From: Eurosta solidaginis
Lineage: Eukaryota; Arthropoda; Insecta; Diptera; Tephritidae
Length of the DNA stretch: 64,000 nucleotides
NCBI RefSeq assembly: GCF_040869045.1
Contig: NC_090321.1
Location: 74,123,183 to 74,187,182 of the forward strand
Reading direction: 5' to 3'
Shown: piece by piece, positions 48,057-59,819 of the stretch
Layout of the letters: every line of letters begins with the position of its first letter
Position numbering within the stretch: the stretch's first letter is position 1
Translations under genes and position numbers: made by a program
Notes under the pieces: generated by a model
What the model saw: the letters and a program-made list of their open reading frames with translations, nothing else
What the model was told of the DNA's origin: nothing
Databases searched by the model: none

Positions 48057-48328
48057 TAATTTTTCAACAGCTGGTGAAATTGGGAAATGCCTTTGTTTAA
48101 TTGGCTTTGCAACTCCAAAATCGATTTCATGTTTTAAGATAGTAGTTTTCCCTAAACCGTTTCGCTCTTATGACGAAAAACATTCTATTTCCGCATTAAG
48201 TTCCTGTTTTTGATTTGGTGTCAACGCATGTATATGAACATCTTCATCAACTATACTAGTCTCGCTAATTATATGTGAAGCTAATTTAAAAGCTTTCCAA
48301 AAGTTAACTCCTAAGTACACGTCTTGGG

Positions 48329-48547
48329 TTAGAGATGGTATATTATAAAACTCAATAGGCTTGTCCTCCTGTTTATATGTACTAACAATTCCACAACACC
48401 TTCAATTTGTTGTTTCGAACCATCAGCCGTACGCGCATGTGACCTCAGTAGTTTTGTACCCAAATTGGTTTTCGAATTTAACACGCTTAAAGCTAACTTT
48501 CCCCAAAGACAACTAATTGTAGCACCAGAGTCTAACAAGCCAAACAC
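48329..48547 (-). pseudogene. gypsy aspartic protease
   Basis: Minus strand, with FGLLDSGATISCLWGKLAL: the DSGAT active-site motif. Downstream HARTADGSKQQIEGV fits a retroviral-type protease. Linked by broken sequence to RT below and gag above. Confidence 0.75.
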
Positions 48548-48802
48548 TTCCGAATCTAATAAACGAATTTTTACGTACGGCCTAGCACCGCCGGTTTACA
48601 AAGGATCGTCGATATTAAATTATTTCGTTTATCATTTACATCTCTCCGATATACTCTGCCCGCTTTGCTGACAGAGAATCATTAAACATCCGTTCACGCC
48701 GCACTCGATACTTTTCTAGCCGTTCATGAAAAGGTTTAATTGGGTGTAACTATTTTACATTTTGGGTATTTTTGTTAACTCTTGAAAATGGTTTCAGAAT
48801 CT

Positions 48803-51760
48803 TTATTGATTCCGATGTTGCGTTTGCTGTGCTCTCGGATGTTTGCTGCTGTTGGTGCAAACATCCCGACGAACGTTTCCCGACTTATTACAATTAGGGC
48901 AAGTTGGAAAAAAGAAAGCTATAAGGCCACAGCCATAGCAAAATACACGTGGAGATTTCTCACATTCCTTATAATTATGTCCGGCCTCGCCGCAATTCCA
49001 GCACTTGCGCTCCGATATATCTTTCACTGCAAAAACTTCGACAGGATTACCACTTTCAGATATTTCCGCTTTCATGTCATAATGCTCTACTTCTGATATT
49101 TGCCTTTTTGGTACATTTGGCTATTTAAAGGGTAATTTTTGCGTAGCCTGGATAGTTTCTAAAAAATTTTCGCTCGTCGTAAGTCATTAAGGTTGACTAT
49201 ATCGAAATGCAACAATTCCAAACGAATATCCGAACGTAAATTACGTATTAGAGTTTCGACAAGTTCGCGTTCTGACATTGGTGTATTTAGAGCATCACAC
49301 AAAGACAATACACCTTCTAAAAACTGTTCGAATTCGTTGGTTTTTTGTTTCCTATTTCGAATAGATTCTTTTATGTCAAAGTCAGTCTGGACGTCCCTGA
49401 AATTAGTTTTTAAATCCTCGCAAAATTCGAACTAATCGATAAGCCTATTTGCTCGATGATACCGCCAAAACCAATTTTTGGCTTTACCCTCAAATAATAT
49501 ATGAGCGTTCTGACCAAGCACCTCGAAATTACCACGCAATGACGACATAGTTAACGCATTTACTCTGTAACTAAACACATTCACAGATATACTCTGACTA
49601 GAGCCGTCATACGTTAGTTTCCAACTGGAAATAATCTTACCAACACCACTCAAAGTAAAAAAGACGAATCTCTTGGCCCTGACGAATTCCGTGTACGTTC
49701 TTCTGAAAGAACAGCAGACTCCTCAGAAGCAGCCTGACCTGCTTCTCTATTTGCTACAGTTTCTTCTCTGTTTGGAATATGACTTTCCCCATGTGGTTGT
49801 AAGGGACGTAAATTAAGTGTTGAGAGCTGATGCTCTAAAGCAGAGCCGGCCAAAAGTTGCACATTGTGCAATTTGAGTTCGTATTTTCAACAGACACTAA
49901 CGATATGCGATCACGATCGTTTGCTTTCGCTGGCCACTTACCAAAATCAACAGTGATTGCAAAAGGAAAAGTCTATGCTACTTTTTGGGCACATAATAAA
50001 AACAATATGCTGCACTGTTAAAGTGACTTTTAATACGTTTTAGTTAGTATTATTAAGTTCCTTTGAACATACATATTAATATTGATAATTTAAATATTAA
50101 TTATTAATAATTAATAATAATAAATTAATTATTAATAAATATTGACAATTTAATATATATATATTTTTATACGTTCTACTTAGTTTTATTAATTTTCATA
50201 AATTTTATTTTATTGAAAAACTTTATGCTTTGAAAATATATATTTCTATCTTTATATTTACTTTATTTTATAGTTCTTTCTTAATGAAAAAGTGAATTTT
50301 TTTAAGTAAATTTTGTATTGACCATACCTTGTATTATAAACAAGTTTTATCTGACTAGCTCGACCTCCGCGTTCTTAGTTATACGAATACACATAAGTAA
50401 ATATAGTCAAGATTAGCTTGAAATCAAATAACCAAAGCGCTTTTTAATTTCAAACTTCGCAGTCCACATTTTCTTTTAGCACACTGTGGGGAGTTGTCAC
50501 TCAATTTTTACACACACTTATGCAATTGTTTTAGCAGTTGCACATTGTGCAATTTGAGTTCGTATTTTCACACCGACACTAACGATGTGTGATCACGATC
50601 GTTTGCTTGGGCTTGTCACTCACTAAAATCAACAGTGAATACAAAAGGAAATTACATGCTACTTTTTGGGCACGTAATAAAAACAATATGCTGCAATGTT
50701 AAAGTGACATAATACGTTTTAGTTAGTATTATTAAGTTCCTTTGAACATACATACATATTAATATTGACAATTTAAATATTAATTATTAATAATTAATAA
50801 CAATTAATTAATTATTAATAAATATTGACAATTTAATATAAATATATTTTTATACGTTCTACTTAGTTTTATTAATCTTCATAAATTTTTTTTTTTGAAT
50901 AACTTTATGTTTTGAAAATATATATTTCTATCTCTATATTTACTTTGTTTTATAGTTCTTTCTTAATGAAAATATTGAATTTTTTTAGTAAATTTGCATT
51001 GAATAAACACCATACCTTCTTTTATAAAAAAGTTTTATCTGACTAGCTCGACCTCCGAGTTCTTAGTTATACGAATATACATAAGTAAATATAGTCAGGA
51101 TTAGCTTGAAATCAAATAACCAAAGTCCTTTTTAATTTCAAACTTCACTGTCCACATTTTCTTTTAGCACACTGTGGGGAGTCGTCACTCGATTTTTACA
51201 CACACTTATGCAATTGTTTTAGTATTTGTGGGGCCGGCTCTGCTCTAAAGCATTACTAACAATGCGTTCAATTGTGCTTTGTATATCGCGAGTTGCAACT
51301 TCTTGTTGTCTACGAACAGCATTATCTACTACTTCTACGATACGATCAAAGTCATTTTATTGCCTGTTAAAATTCATGTCGTAATTTGCATTAGATCTAG
51401 TTTGTCTATTCCGATTACGAATTCGACCATTGCCGTGGTGAGGAACCTGAATGGGTTCTGTGTTTTCGGGGTCTGAGTTAGGCGTATTATCCTGCGCTTT
51501 TTGCGAACAGGTCGCAACCCTATTTAAAAGACGTATACCGTGTCCGGTAGAATCAGTAAATGCGCTGCTACTACATACCCTACGACACAATGGACAGGTA
51601 ATATTACTATCCATCCACGTAGATGGCACCTAAGATGAAAACGATGTTCACATGGAGTAACCGCGGTATTGGAATCGTTCATAACGTCATTACAAATACT
51701 GCACAACCCCTCTTGCGCATTTACCAGAAAGAAATTTTCATTGCTATGACGAACAGACAT
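48803..51760 (-). pseudogene. gypsy gag with N-terminal RING-H2 finger
   Basis: Start chosen at ATG 51758-51760 (MSVRHSNENF). Residues about 18-55 form a RING-H2 pattern: CSIC, 13 residues, CEHRFHLRC, a one-base frameshift at about 51625, then STWMDSNITCPLC. After a basic linker (NGRIRNRNRQTRSN) and an in-frame TAA at 51357-51359 comes a helical stretch (EVVDNAVRRQQEVATRD), interrupted by the dimeric hAT insert. Capsid pieces follow (49432-49653 FEGKAKNWFWRYHRA; about 49190-49430 ERELVETLIRNLRSDIR) and then a zinc knuckle CWNCGEAGHNYKEC with a second, altered one. The insert plus TSD is 1410 bp, a multiple of three, so frame is kept across it. A RING at this place is not usual for gypsy gag as far as I know. 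Confidence 0.75.
49841..51242. mobile_element. Dimeric nonautonomous hAT element
   Basis: Flanked by CTCTAAAG at 49833-49840 and 51243-51250 (8-bp TSD). Ends are CAGAGCCGGCC and inverted GGCCGGCTCTG. The interior is two tandem copies of a 681-bp unit (49856-50536 and 50537 to about 51221), differing by scattered changes. The unit ends 'caattgttttag' both times. No coding capacity. Inserted in gag. Confidence 0.9.
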
Positions 51761-51802
51761 CTTAATTCCACAAATAAATCGACTCACACAAAAACAAATC
51801 AA

Positions 51803-52424
51803 TAACCGAATTTCCCAGATTAATGCACAAAAATCACTTGATAGGTTTTATAAATTATAAAATCAAAACAACAATCTGATTTAAGGTTTGTAAAAAAAAT
51901 ATTGCAAGAAGCTGTTTTTATTAATATTGCTTTGCCAATATTATTCTGATACAGGTATATTGTATATTTGTAATATTTCCAAATTGAATTCTTTGCAATA
52001 GTATGTGATCCAACGATGCTGACTTCTTGAAGAGACCTTTGTGTGTGCTTTTAAATGTTTTGTTTTGTAAAAATAAAAATAAACTAAAACATTGTGCGTG
52101 AGAGCTCTGCTGATTGCCAGTATTTGCAAACAATCAGCTGATTCAATGCCAATTCGATGTTTACAAAAGTATAACAGCTAAGAAACCATCACACACACAT
52201 ATATTCCAATGGCAGAGTGTACCAAACATCTGATACTAGGCACTCTGTTCCAAATATGAAATATATGTATGCGAAATGAAAGTTGCCTACGAGAAATAGT
52301 TACCATTATTTAAAGAGTTTGGTTAGATAAACGCAATATGCATTTAATACCTCACCTCTCTAAACATGATAGTCTGGAAAACAGAAAAAAACAAATTAAT
52401 TATCAGGTACCCAAAAAAGCGTGG
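51803..52424 (-). other. gypsy 5' leader
   Basis: Between primer site and gag start. AT-rich, no reading frame or domain recognised. Confidence 0.5.
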
Positions 52425-52442
52425 GCCCCACGTTGGGCGCCA
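52425..52442 (-). other. Primer-binding site, tRNA-Lys(1,2) type
   Basis: On the minus strand it reads TGGCGCCCAACGTGGGGC, the 18-base complement of the 3' end of tRNA-Lys(1,2) as used by several retroviruses, 5 bp after the 5' LTR. It fixes the direction of the element. Confidence 0.85.
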
Positions 52443-52447
52443 TTTTA

Positions 52448-54561
52448 TGTAATGTAACCTTCATGGAGGTTCGCTAAGTTGGTCTTCGGCTGGGGGGAAT
52501 TCTTGTATTAAACGTACTCACTGCATACATACACAAACATTTATTTCATGCACTGGTAAAAAAAATAAAATTAATACAGATACTACAGCAAAACGCACAT
52601 CAAAATTTAATTTAGAACCAGGGATGCACCTTAACGTTAAGCTAATCGTTTATCAAAAAATTTCCACCGTTTCCGTTGAAACACTTCGAAATATTATCGA
52701 TAAAGAAATTATCAAGATAAATTGTATCTCGTTTTCAACCGAAACGAAAAGCTTTCGTTAACGGTAAAAACGTTAACAAAAACGTGATACTTAAAGTTTG
52801 AATTGTGCTGGCAATGCTATAGCCATGGTGAAGCCAGTAAGGTGCTAACAGCGAGCGGACATACACACGAACTCCATGTAATTTGTTTGTGTAATTCGTT
52901 GGTGGTAATGTCAAAATACTCTGAGAAATGTTCGTACTGTCAAAATTCATGAGAAAAGTTGCAATCAGCTTGGCTAATGCCTTCACCTTTAATGACTCCG
53001 CCATCAATCAGCTTTGCCAGCATAGTTTGAAATTAATAATCAACATAAACGATTTGATTTCGTTTTGATATGGCAGAAAACGAAGCAAAATCACTTCGTT
53101 AATTTGACGTTCTTAACGTTAATAAACGAAACGAAATGACTTTGTTTCGTTTATTAACGTTAATTATCGTAACGAAATGATATCGGTTCGTTGGTTAAGC
53201 ATGCCTGTTTAGAACATCAGGGTAACTAGTTAGTCGGACAAAAATAAAGATAGCATTTCCTACATGGTCGAAAGTACGTATGAAAGGACAACAAAAACAA
53301 AAGAAAACAATTTAGAAGCAAGCACAATTGAGGGGACAAGATGAAAGTTGTCCTCATCTCACTCCCTTCCCAACCATATGTGAGAGTACATTTACGTCTC
53401 TCCCAACCCACCTAAATAATTGGAAGTCAACTCGTAGATCACATTACAAAAAAAACTTAGACTTTATTCATTTAAAAAAAATTCAGTTAGAAAAAGTTGT
53501 TGTTGTATTGAGAATAGTTCAGCACATCTGCTGAATTTCATTATTTGAAAACTGTTATGCTAATTCGAAATTGAATACAACTTTATAACAGAAAAATCTT
53601 ATTAACTGAACAACAACAAAAGCTCGTAATTTAAAAGAGTTGAATTAAGGTATTGTGTACACAATATATGTGTATGTACTGTTTTTACAGACACTTATAA
53701 ATGCTTACATACCTTAGTCTTGGGCTTGTCCCTCGATGTGTGCACAAACAGCTGGATACCTTAATGTACATATGTAGAAATTACAGACTGTTGTCTATAC
53801 ATGGTCAATTAGTTTTAAATGCAAATTACCACATATGTTCGCTTTTACATTTAATTTGCAAATTATTTTTAAAAAATTATATTCAATTAAATTCTTAAAG
53901 AATAACAGTTAATATTTTCGATAAACAAAAAAACTTTAAGAGTTCCGAAAATAGTAAATTAAAACGATTAAACAAAATCCATTTTCCCTTTATAATTATT
54001 TTAATTTAATTTTAGTGCATTAATCACTATTTTGTAAGAAAAAAATAAGCTTGATGATTGGTGAGGTGTCTCTTTATTAAAAAAAAAAAAAAACAGCTTA
54101 AAAATGCGGCAACTGCAGATGCAGATTTTTCCATCGACGTTATTGCCTTGGGGTTGCGAGCACAACCTTTCTGTTAGCCGGAATACCCTTGTTAGGGTCA
54201 GAAAAACTGGTTGAACTTAATTCGCAAATATAATATTTTGCAATTTGCAACAGAGACACAGCCCTTGCGTGAATTAAAATTTACTTTTTATTTCCAAATT
54301 TAAAATTTCTTAACGGATTTTAGTATTATTTAAAAAAAATCGTAATTGAATGACAAATATGTACATTTGTACGTGTTTCAATTCATCAACAAAATCGACG
54401 AGCTCCCCAACCAAATCAAAACGCTTGCTTTCTCAAAAAAAAAAACTCAAATGGTTGCTTAAACTTTTTGATTTCTTTTAAAACTTGTGCGAGTATAAAA
54501 GTGCAAAGTAGTTAAATCCAAAAGATAAAATATAATCATATAAAGATGGGCATACATCACA
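52448..54561 (-). repeat. 5' LTR (2114 bp, including a 597-bp insertion)
   Basis: It corresponds to 43187-44806. The MITE at 52619-53207 plus one target copy accounts for 597 bp. The remaining 1517 bp align with the 3' LTR with indels. Confidence 0.8.
52619..53207 (-). mobile_element. hAT-type MITE, copy 2, complete
   Basis: TTTAGAAC at 52611-52618 and 53208-53215 is the 8-bp TSD. Ends CAGGGATGCACC and inverted CAGGCATGCTTAACC. The interior matches 45745-46301. It is AACGTT-rich and has no transposase; a short shared ORF drifts out of frame between the copies and is not a gene. Confidence 0.9.
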
Positions 54562-54683
54562 GTCTTCAAATCGCCACAAAAAGGAAAACGTCTCGCTCAA
54601 ATTTCTCATAGCTGCAAATCGTTCAGTAATGCCAGTGATTACCGCATCAACGATCACCAGGAGTGTATTGTTTTTAAAATCAG

Positions 54684-55438
54684 GGGTCAAATCGTAACAT
54701 CCGTGATCGTATAACTCGTCACGTAAAAATATGATTTTCGGATTATGACATACGTGAACGTACTACTTCGATCGTAATTTTGAATCGCAACATACGTGAC
54801 GAGTGACTGAACATACACGTTCCGTTCCACTTTCATTCGAACACAAACTGGCAATCGTATACACACAAATTTCAATGAAAATGTAAGAAAATTGTTAAAA
54901 TAGATGACCAAGTAAAATATAATAACAAATTTCAAACTCTTATTATTAACAAAGGTCGAAATTAAACAAGCTTAATCCAAGCCAAAAGGGACCCGCTTTG
55001 GTAAGAAAGTAACTAAAAGCTTCTTAAGTTAAGCGCAATCTCTTAAAGAAACTGCAATAATTTTTTGTTACAAAGATATAATACATAAATGATATGCTTG
55101 CGCTTTGTTCGATAAGTCCAAAGGGTTAACCGCCTTTGAACTATCTTTTCATCGCCTTCGCTATTACTGGAGCTCAAACAAAACAATACAATTTGATCCA
55201 TCGCAGTTATTTACTTTATTTTTTATATTTTGTCAACCAATTTGACAGTTCAAAATCTATTGTGAGCTAAAAATATAATCCAACCTAATTTAGATTGTAG
55301 AATTTATTGTGAATTGAAAAAAATTACGTTCCGTTTGCTATCGTATGGTATAATCCCATTTTGTTTATACGTTTGACGTATCACGTAATTTTCTTTCGTG
55401 TGGTTGCCGATCCGTGATCGTATGTTACGATTCGGGCC
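54684..55438. mobile_element. DNA transposon with 3-bp TSD (CAG)
   Basis: CAG at 54681-54683 and 55439-55441. Terminal repeats GGGTCAAATCGTAACATCCG and inverted GGCCCGAATCGTAACATACG. Removing it with one CAG restores the hAT reading frame (DSES to DFKNN). No transposase seen; a 3-bp TSD would suit Harbinger or CACTA types. Confidence 0.75.
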
Positions 55439-56045
55439 CAGACTCTGAATCATCCGTAATCATCTCATTTAAATTATCTTCAGAACCTCTTTTGGGTTTT
55501 CTCTTTCGAATGTCCGGAAACTTTGGCGAGATATTCAATTGAATAGCAACTGTTTTGCATTCGTTTAAAATTGTTTCCTATTGGTTCCTGATCAACTTCA
55601 AATCAGCTAATAAGGCATATAGATATCGGGCCTCAACAACTATGTAGGCGTCTCTAGCTTGGAGGACCACGTTAATGGTAGTCAGTATTTTGAACCAAAT
55701 TGAGGAGAGAGAGATGCATTCGAACTTGATGATGTACTTGAGAATGCCGGTAACATCTCCGAATGCTTGCGCAGTCAAATTTGGATTTTGTCTGAAAGAC
55801 TATAAAGAGAGCTCGGCACATTTTTTTTGAGGATGTCCCATCGTTGTGGAATGCTGCTGAAATATTTTTGTACAACTCCGAAAAAAGTAATTGCAGCCGT
55901 ACTACATTCTGCAGCATCAACACCACATAAATTGAGACTGTACGTTGCACAAAGCGAGTAATCAGCATTCGAGTTTTTGTCGGGAATGTGACGTAGTGCT
56001 CCGTTGTAAGCTTCTTTCATATTGGCGCCGTTATTGTACCCTAAA

Positions 56046-56490
56046 GGAGAGAATTCAAATCTTTTAGTATTCGATTGCCGTATTAGAGAATTTTAAAAGA
56101 ACAGGAAATAAAGTGGCATACGACCACAGCATATCTTAAAACTGGAAATGCAGATATAGAGAGGCTTCATGGAACCCTCAACGAACACATTCGGCTCTTT
56201 AATGCGGATCCAAATAATAAAGATGGTATTAGCGAACATGTGCAAAAAGCAATAATATCATACAACAACACTATTCACATAATTTAATTCCACAAGAAGA
56301 AATATCTAAGCTTTCACAAATAGTACATCAGAAGAAAGTTAATCGTATAAATACTTTGAATCAGAAAACCAATAGAATTTATACAGACAGTTTTGCCAAC
56401 AACATTGTTAATAACAACAGGGTTAGTAAATCAAAACCTAAATACAAGAAAATTGTTAAATATAAACAAAATGGAAATTATTTAGTATAA
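56046..56490 (+). pseudogene. gypsy integrase fragment (unrelated to the Ulysses-like copy)
   Basis: Plus strand: ILKEQEIKWHTTTAYLKTGN, ADIERLHGTLNEHIRLFNAD (third catalytic Glu), YNNTIH, a frameshift at about 56280, then LIPQEEISKLSQIV and RIYTDSF, ending at TAA 56488-56490. Both sides are truncated. The GNADIERLH wording is that of a different gypsy lineage. Confidence 0.7.
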
Positions 56491-56655
56491 AACGATAACA
56501 AATTTAAAAATGTATATAAATCCCAAGTAAAACGAAAAACATGAATTATAAATAAAAAAAATTTAATTATGTTCTTTTATATATATCAATGTACTAAAAA
56601 AAAAACATATATATATATAAAAATAACACTGAACTATATTTCTAATTATAATATA
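56491..56655. other. Unassigned, AT-rich
   Basis: Poly(A)- and TA-rich stretch between the integrase fragment and the Helitron 3' end. Confidence 0.4.
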
Positions 56656-56833
56656 CTAGCTTTACCAGGCGCACGTTGTAACGCCCGAGATCGAATGGAT
56701 GTTGCGTTATTTTTTCTGTTTTGTTTGTTGATAATTTAATTTATTGTTCTGTAAATTGAATTGAATTTTGTACGCATATTTGGTGAAATTTTCTGTTAAA
56801 ACATTTTATTCTTGTATCTTATTGTATCTTATT

Positions 56834-57090
56834 TTACATTATTGTATTGCTTTTACCGCTGATGAGTGTTGCTTTGATTACATTCCGAAGAAGCATGACT
56901 GGTGAGCCAATTTTCAAAGTTGATATATGCGCAGGCATTCCTTTTGGTTCTAACGAGTATAGAAATTCATTTGGATAATTCACAATTTTATCTTCATCTG
57001 TAACTGTGTAGATCGATTTATATTTCGTCACTTCACTAGGAAATTGATTTTGAAAGCGATCCTTGATTTTGTTATCATGATCATTTTTGG
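56834..57090 (-). pseudogene. Helitron (PIF1-like) helicase C-terminal remnant
   Basis: Minus strand: YKSIYTVTDEDKIVNYPNEF, LYSLEPKGMPAH and LKIGSPVMLLRN. These are the conserved YP.EFLNSL...GMPPH..LK.G.P.MLLRN segment of Helitron helicases. Only this last piece is present; Rep and the Walker motifs are absent. It is in the place expected of the RepHel C-terminus relative to the 3' end. Confidence 0.8.
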
Positions 57091-57444
57091 GACCTAAGAT
57101 AGTTCTTTCGCATAGCCAAAAAACAAAAACATTTAAATTTAAAATTCTTAATTATGAAATATGAAAAACTTTCGTCTTGATCGAAGGAACCTCGAGCCAA
57201 AATTTGGTGATGATCGAAGTATAGCAAACACGTTTTCAGAGGGAACACACACACAGAATTTGATTTTTCCAGAAGATGTAGATAGACTGAAGCTAAACAA
57301 TTTTTTTAACAGTGGCAGATTACTAAACGTCCAAAAGGCATAACAGCTGAACTCAACTATGCAGTCAAACTTTAGGTGTTAAAATACCTTAAGTTTTTAC
57401 GGCAGCCATAGTTTCTCCCCATTCCACATTTTACTGGAGGTTTT

Positions 57445-59530
57445 AGGACTTAACGTCACATAGCTCTTTACCAATTTTAATTATCCTACCATTACGACAT
57501 CCAGATATATGCAGTATAATATATTCCATTTGTATGGGAGGTGCCACGCCACTTTTTCCCAATTCCGCCTTGTCTTGGTGGTGTTAGGGATTGACCTCAT
57601 ATAACTCCTTACTGAATTTCAATGTTCTAGCATGTATACCTTCAAAGTTATGCAGTAGCAAAGATTCCATTTGAATGGGAGGTTCCACGCCCCCTTTTTC
57701 CGAATTCCGCATTTCCTTGGTGGTGTTAGGGATTGACCTCATATAACTCCTTACTGAATTTCAATGTTCTGGCATGTATACCTTCAAAGTTATGCAGTAC
57801 CAAAGATTCCATTTGAATGGGAGGTTCCACGCCCCCTTTTTCCCAATTCCGCATTTTCTTGGTGGTGTTAGAGATTGACCTCATATAACTCCTTACTGAA
57901 TTTCAATGTTCTGGCATGTATACCTTCAAAGTTATGCAGTACCAAAGATTCCATTTGAATGGGAGGTTCCACGCCCCCTTTTTCCCAATTCCGCCTTTTC
58001 TTGGTGGTGTTAGGGATTGACCTCATATAACTCCTTACTGAATTTCAATGTTCTGGCATGTATACCTTCAAAGTTATGCATTACTAAAGATTCCATTTGT
58101 ATGGGAGGTGCCACGCCCCCTTCCTCCAAATTCGGCATTTTCTTGGTGGTGTTAGGGATTGACCTCATATAATTCCTTACTGAATTTCAATGTTCTGGCA
58201 TGTATACTTTCAAAGTTATGCATTACTAATGATTCCGTTTGTATGGGAGGTTCCCTTTTTCCCAATTCCGCCTTGTCTTGGTGGTGTTGGGGATTGACCT
58301 CATATAACTCCTTACTGAATTTCAATGTTCTAGCATGTATACCTTCAAAGTTATGCAGTAGCAAAGATTCCATTTGAATGGGAGGTTCCACGCCCCCTTT
58401 TTCCGAATTCCGCATTTCCTTGGTGGTGTTAGGGATTGACCTCATATAACTCCTTACTGAATTTCAATGTTCTAGCATGTATACCTTCAAAGTTATGCAG
58501 TAGCAAAGATTCCATTTGAATGGGAGGTTCCACGCCCCCTTTTTCCGAATTCCGCATTTCCTTGGTGGTGTTAGGGATTGACCTCATATAACTCCTTACT
58601 GAATTTCAATGTTCTGGCATGTATACCTTCAAAGTTATGCAGTACCAAAGATTCCATTTGAATGGGAGGTTCCACGCCCCCTTTTTCCCAATTCCGCATT
58701 TTCTTGGTGGTGTTAGAGATTGACCTCATATAACTCCTTACTGAATTTCAATGTTCTGGCATGTATACCTTCAAAGTTATGCAGTACCAAAGATTCCATT
58801 TGAATGGGAGGTTCCACGCCCCCTTTTTCCCAATTCCGCCTTTTCTTGGTGGTGTTAGGGATTGACCTCATATAACTCCTTACTGAATTTCAATGTTCTG
58901 GCATGTATACCTTCAAAGTTATGCATTACTAAAGATTCCATTTGTATGGGAGGTGCCACGCCCCCTTCCTCCAAATTCGGCATTTTCTTGGTGGTGTTAG
59001 GGATTGACCTCATATAATTCCTTACTGAATTTCAATGTTCTGGCTTGTATACTTTCAAAGTTATGCATTACTAATGATTCCGTTTGTATGGGAGGTTCCA
59101 CGCCCCTTTTGCCCAATTCCGCCTTTTCTTGGTGGTGTTAGGGATTGACCTCATATAACTCCTTACTGAATTTCAATGTTCTGGCATGTATACCTTCAAA
59201 GTTATGCAGTACCAAAGATTCCATTTGAATGGGAGGTTCCACGCCCCTTTTGCCCAATTCCGCCTTTTCTTGGTGGTGTTAGGGATTGACCTCATATAAC
59301 TCCTTACTGAATTTCAATGTTCTGGCATGTATACCTTCAAAGTTATGCATTACTAAAGATTCCATTTGTATGGGAGGTGCCACGCCCCCTTTCTCCAAAT
59401 TCCGCATTTTCTTGGTGGTGTTAGGGATTGACCTCATATAACTCCTCATTGAATTTCAATGTTCTGGCATGTATACCTTCAAAGGTATGCAGTACCAAAG
59501 ATTCCATATGTATGGGAGGTGCCACGCCCC
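57445..59530 (-). repeat. 142-bp tandem array with higher-order structure
   Basis: The landmark 'ttgacctcatataactcc' recurs at 57591, 57733, 57875 and so on, period 142. Each unit has a CCACGCCCC box and 'gttatgca'. Unit variants follow the order A B C D E A, then A B C D E again, so a block of 847 bp (six units) is repeated from about 57592 to 58439. About 14 units. Confidence 0.85.
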
Positions 59531-59819
59531 TTGTATATATCGAAATTATTTTTAGCCTAAAACCTTCCCGTTGATCGAAGGAACCCATAACCAAAATTTG
59601 GTGATGATTGATGTGTGGGAAATACGTTTCCATAGCGAACACACACACACAGAACTTGATTTTTATATATATATGGCTAAGCCGATTTGGGATTTCAAAA
59701 TCAACTAACCATCACATCTCTTTCCTGTATCTTTCCTAAAAATTTCATGGCAATCTGTCGAGCCGTTCTCGGTTTATGGAGTGACAATCAAAATGTACAC
59801 TTCTTTTTATATATATAGA

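Larger units (their letters stand above)
43187..54561 (-). mobile_element. Ulysses/Osvaldo-like Ty3/gypsy retrotransposon
   Basis: 11.4 kb, flanked by GTCT at 43183-43186 and 54562-54565. LTRs of 1620 and about 1517 bp (the latter without its insert) start TGTGATGTATGCC and end TTACATTACA in element orientation. The primer site matches tRNA-Lys(1,2). gag, protease, RT, RNase H and integrase follow in gypsy order. Very long LTRs and a Lys primer are known features of Ulysses and Osvaldo, so I place it there. Stops, frameshifts and at least four later insertions make it defective. The LTRs differ by many substitutions and indels: an old copy. Confidence 0.8.
42491..56045 (-). pseudogene. hAT transposase (ZMYM1/TTF-type), interrupted
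   Basis: The likely hAT terminus CAGGGCCGTAGAG is at 42491. Coding pieces on the minus strand, from N to C: 55438-56020 (GYNNGA, CATYSLNLCGVDAAE, QRWDILKK, then ISPKFPDIRKRK, with an in-frame TAG at about 55578), 54566-54683 (DFKNNTLLVIVDAVI, ITERFAAM, FSFLWRFED) and 42898-43186 (MDETTVRAS, LECEIIHF). These order correctly and join in frame when two insertions and their target duplications are removed. This is the RNase H-like region of hAT transposases of the ZMYM1-like kind. The N-terminus is replaced by a gypsy fragment at 56046, and the dimerisation region is missing. Confidence 0.8.
56656..59819 (-). mobile_element. Helitron with helicase remnant and internal array
   Basis: On the minus strand it starts TCTATATATATAAAAAG (5' TC at 59819) and ends GGTAAAGCTAG (CTAG at 56656). 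The bases just outside are A at the 5' side and T at the 3' side, the Helitron A|T target. A GC-rich palindrome (GGGCGTTACAACGTGCGCC) lies a few bases before the end. Near the 3' end there is a remnant of the Helitron helicase; most of the rest is a 142-bp array. Rep is missing, so it is nonautonomous, 3164 bp. Confidence 0.8.

Noticed and set aside
58152..58445. 97-codon ORF in the 142-bp array
   Set aside because: Repeat-derived frame, same reason as for the other arrays.
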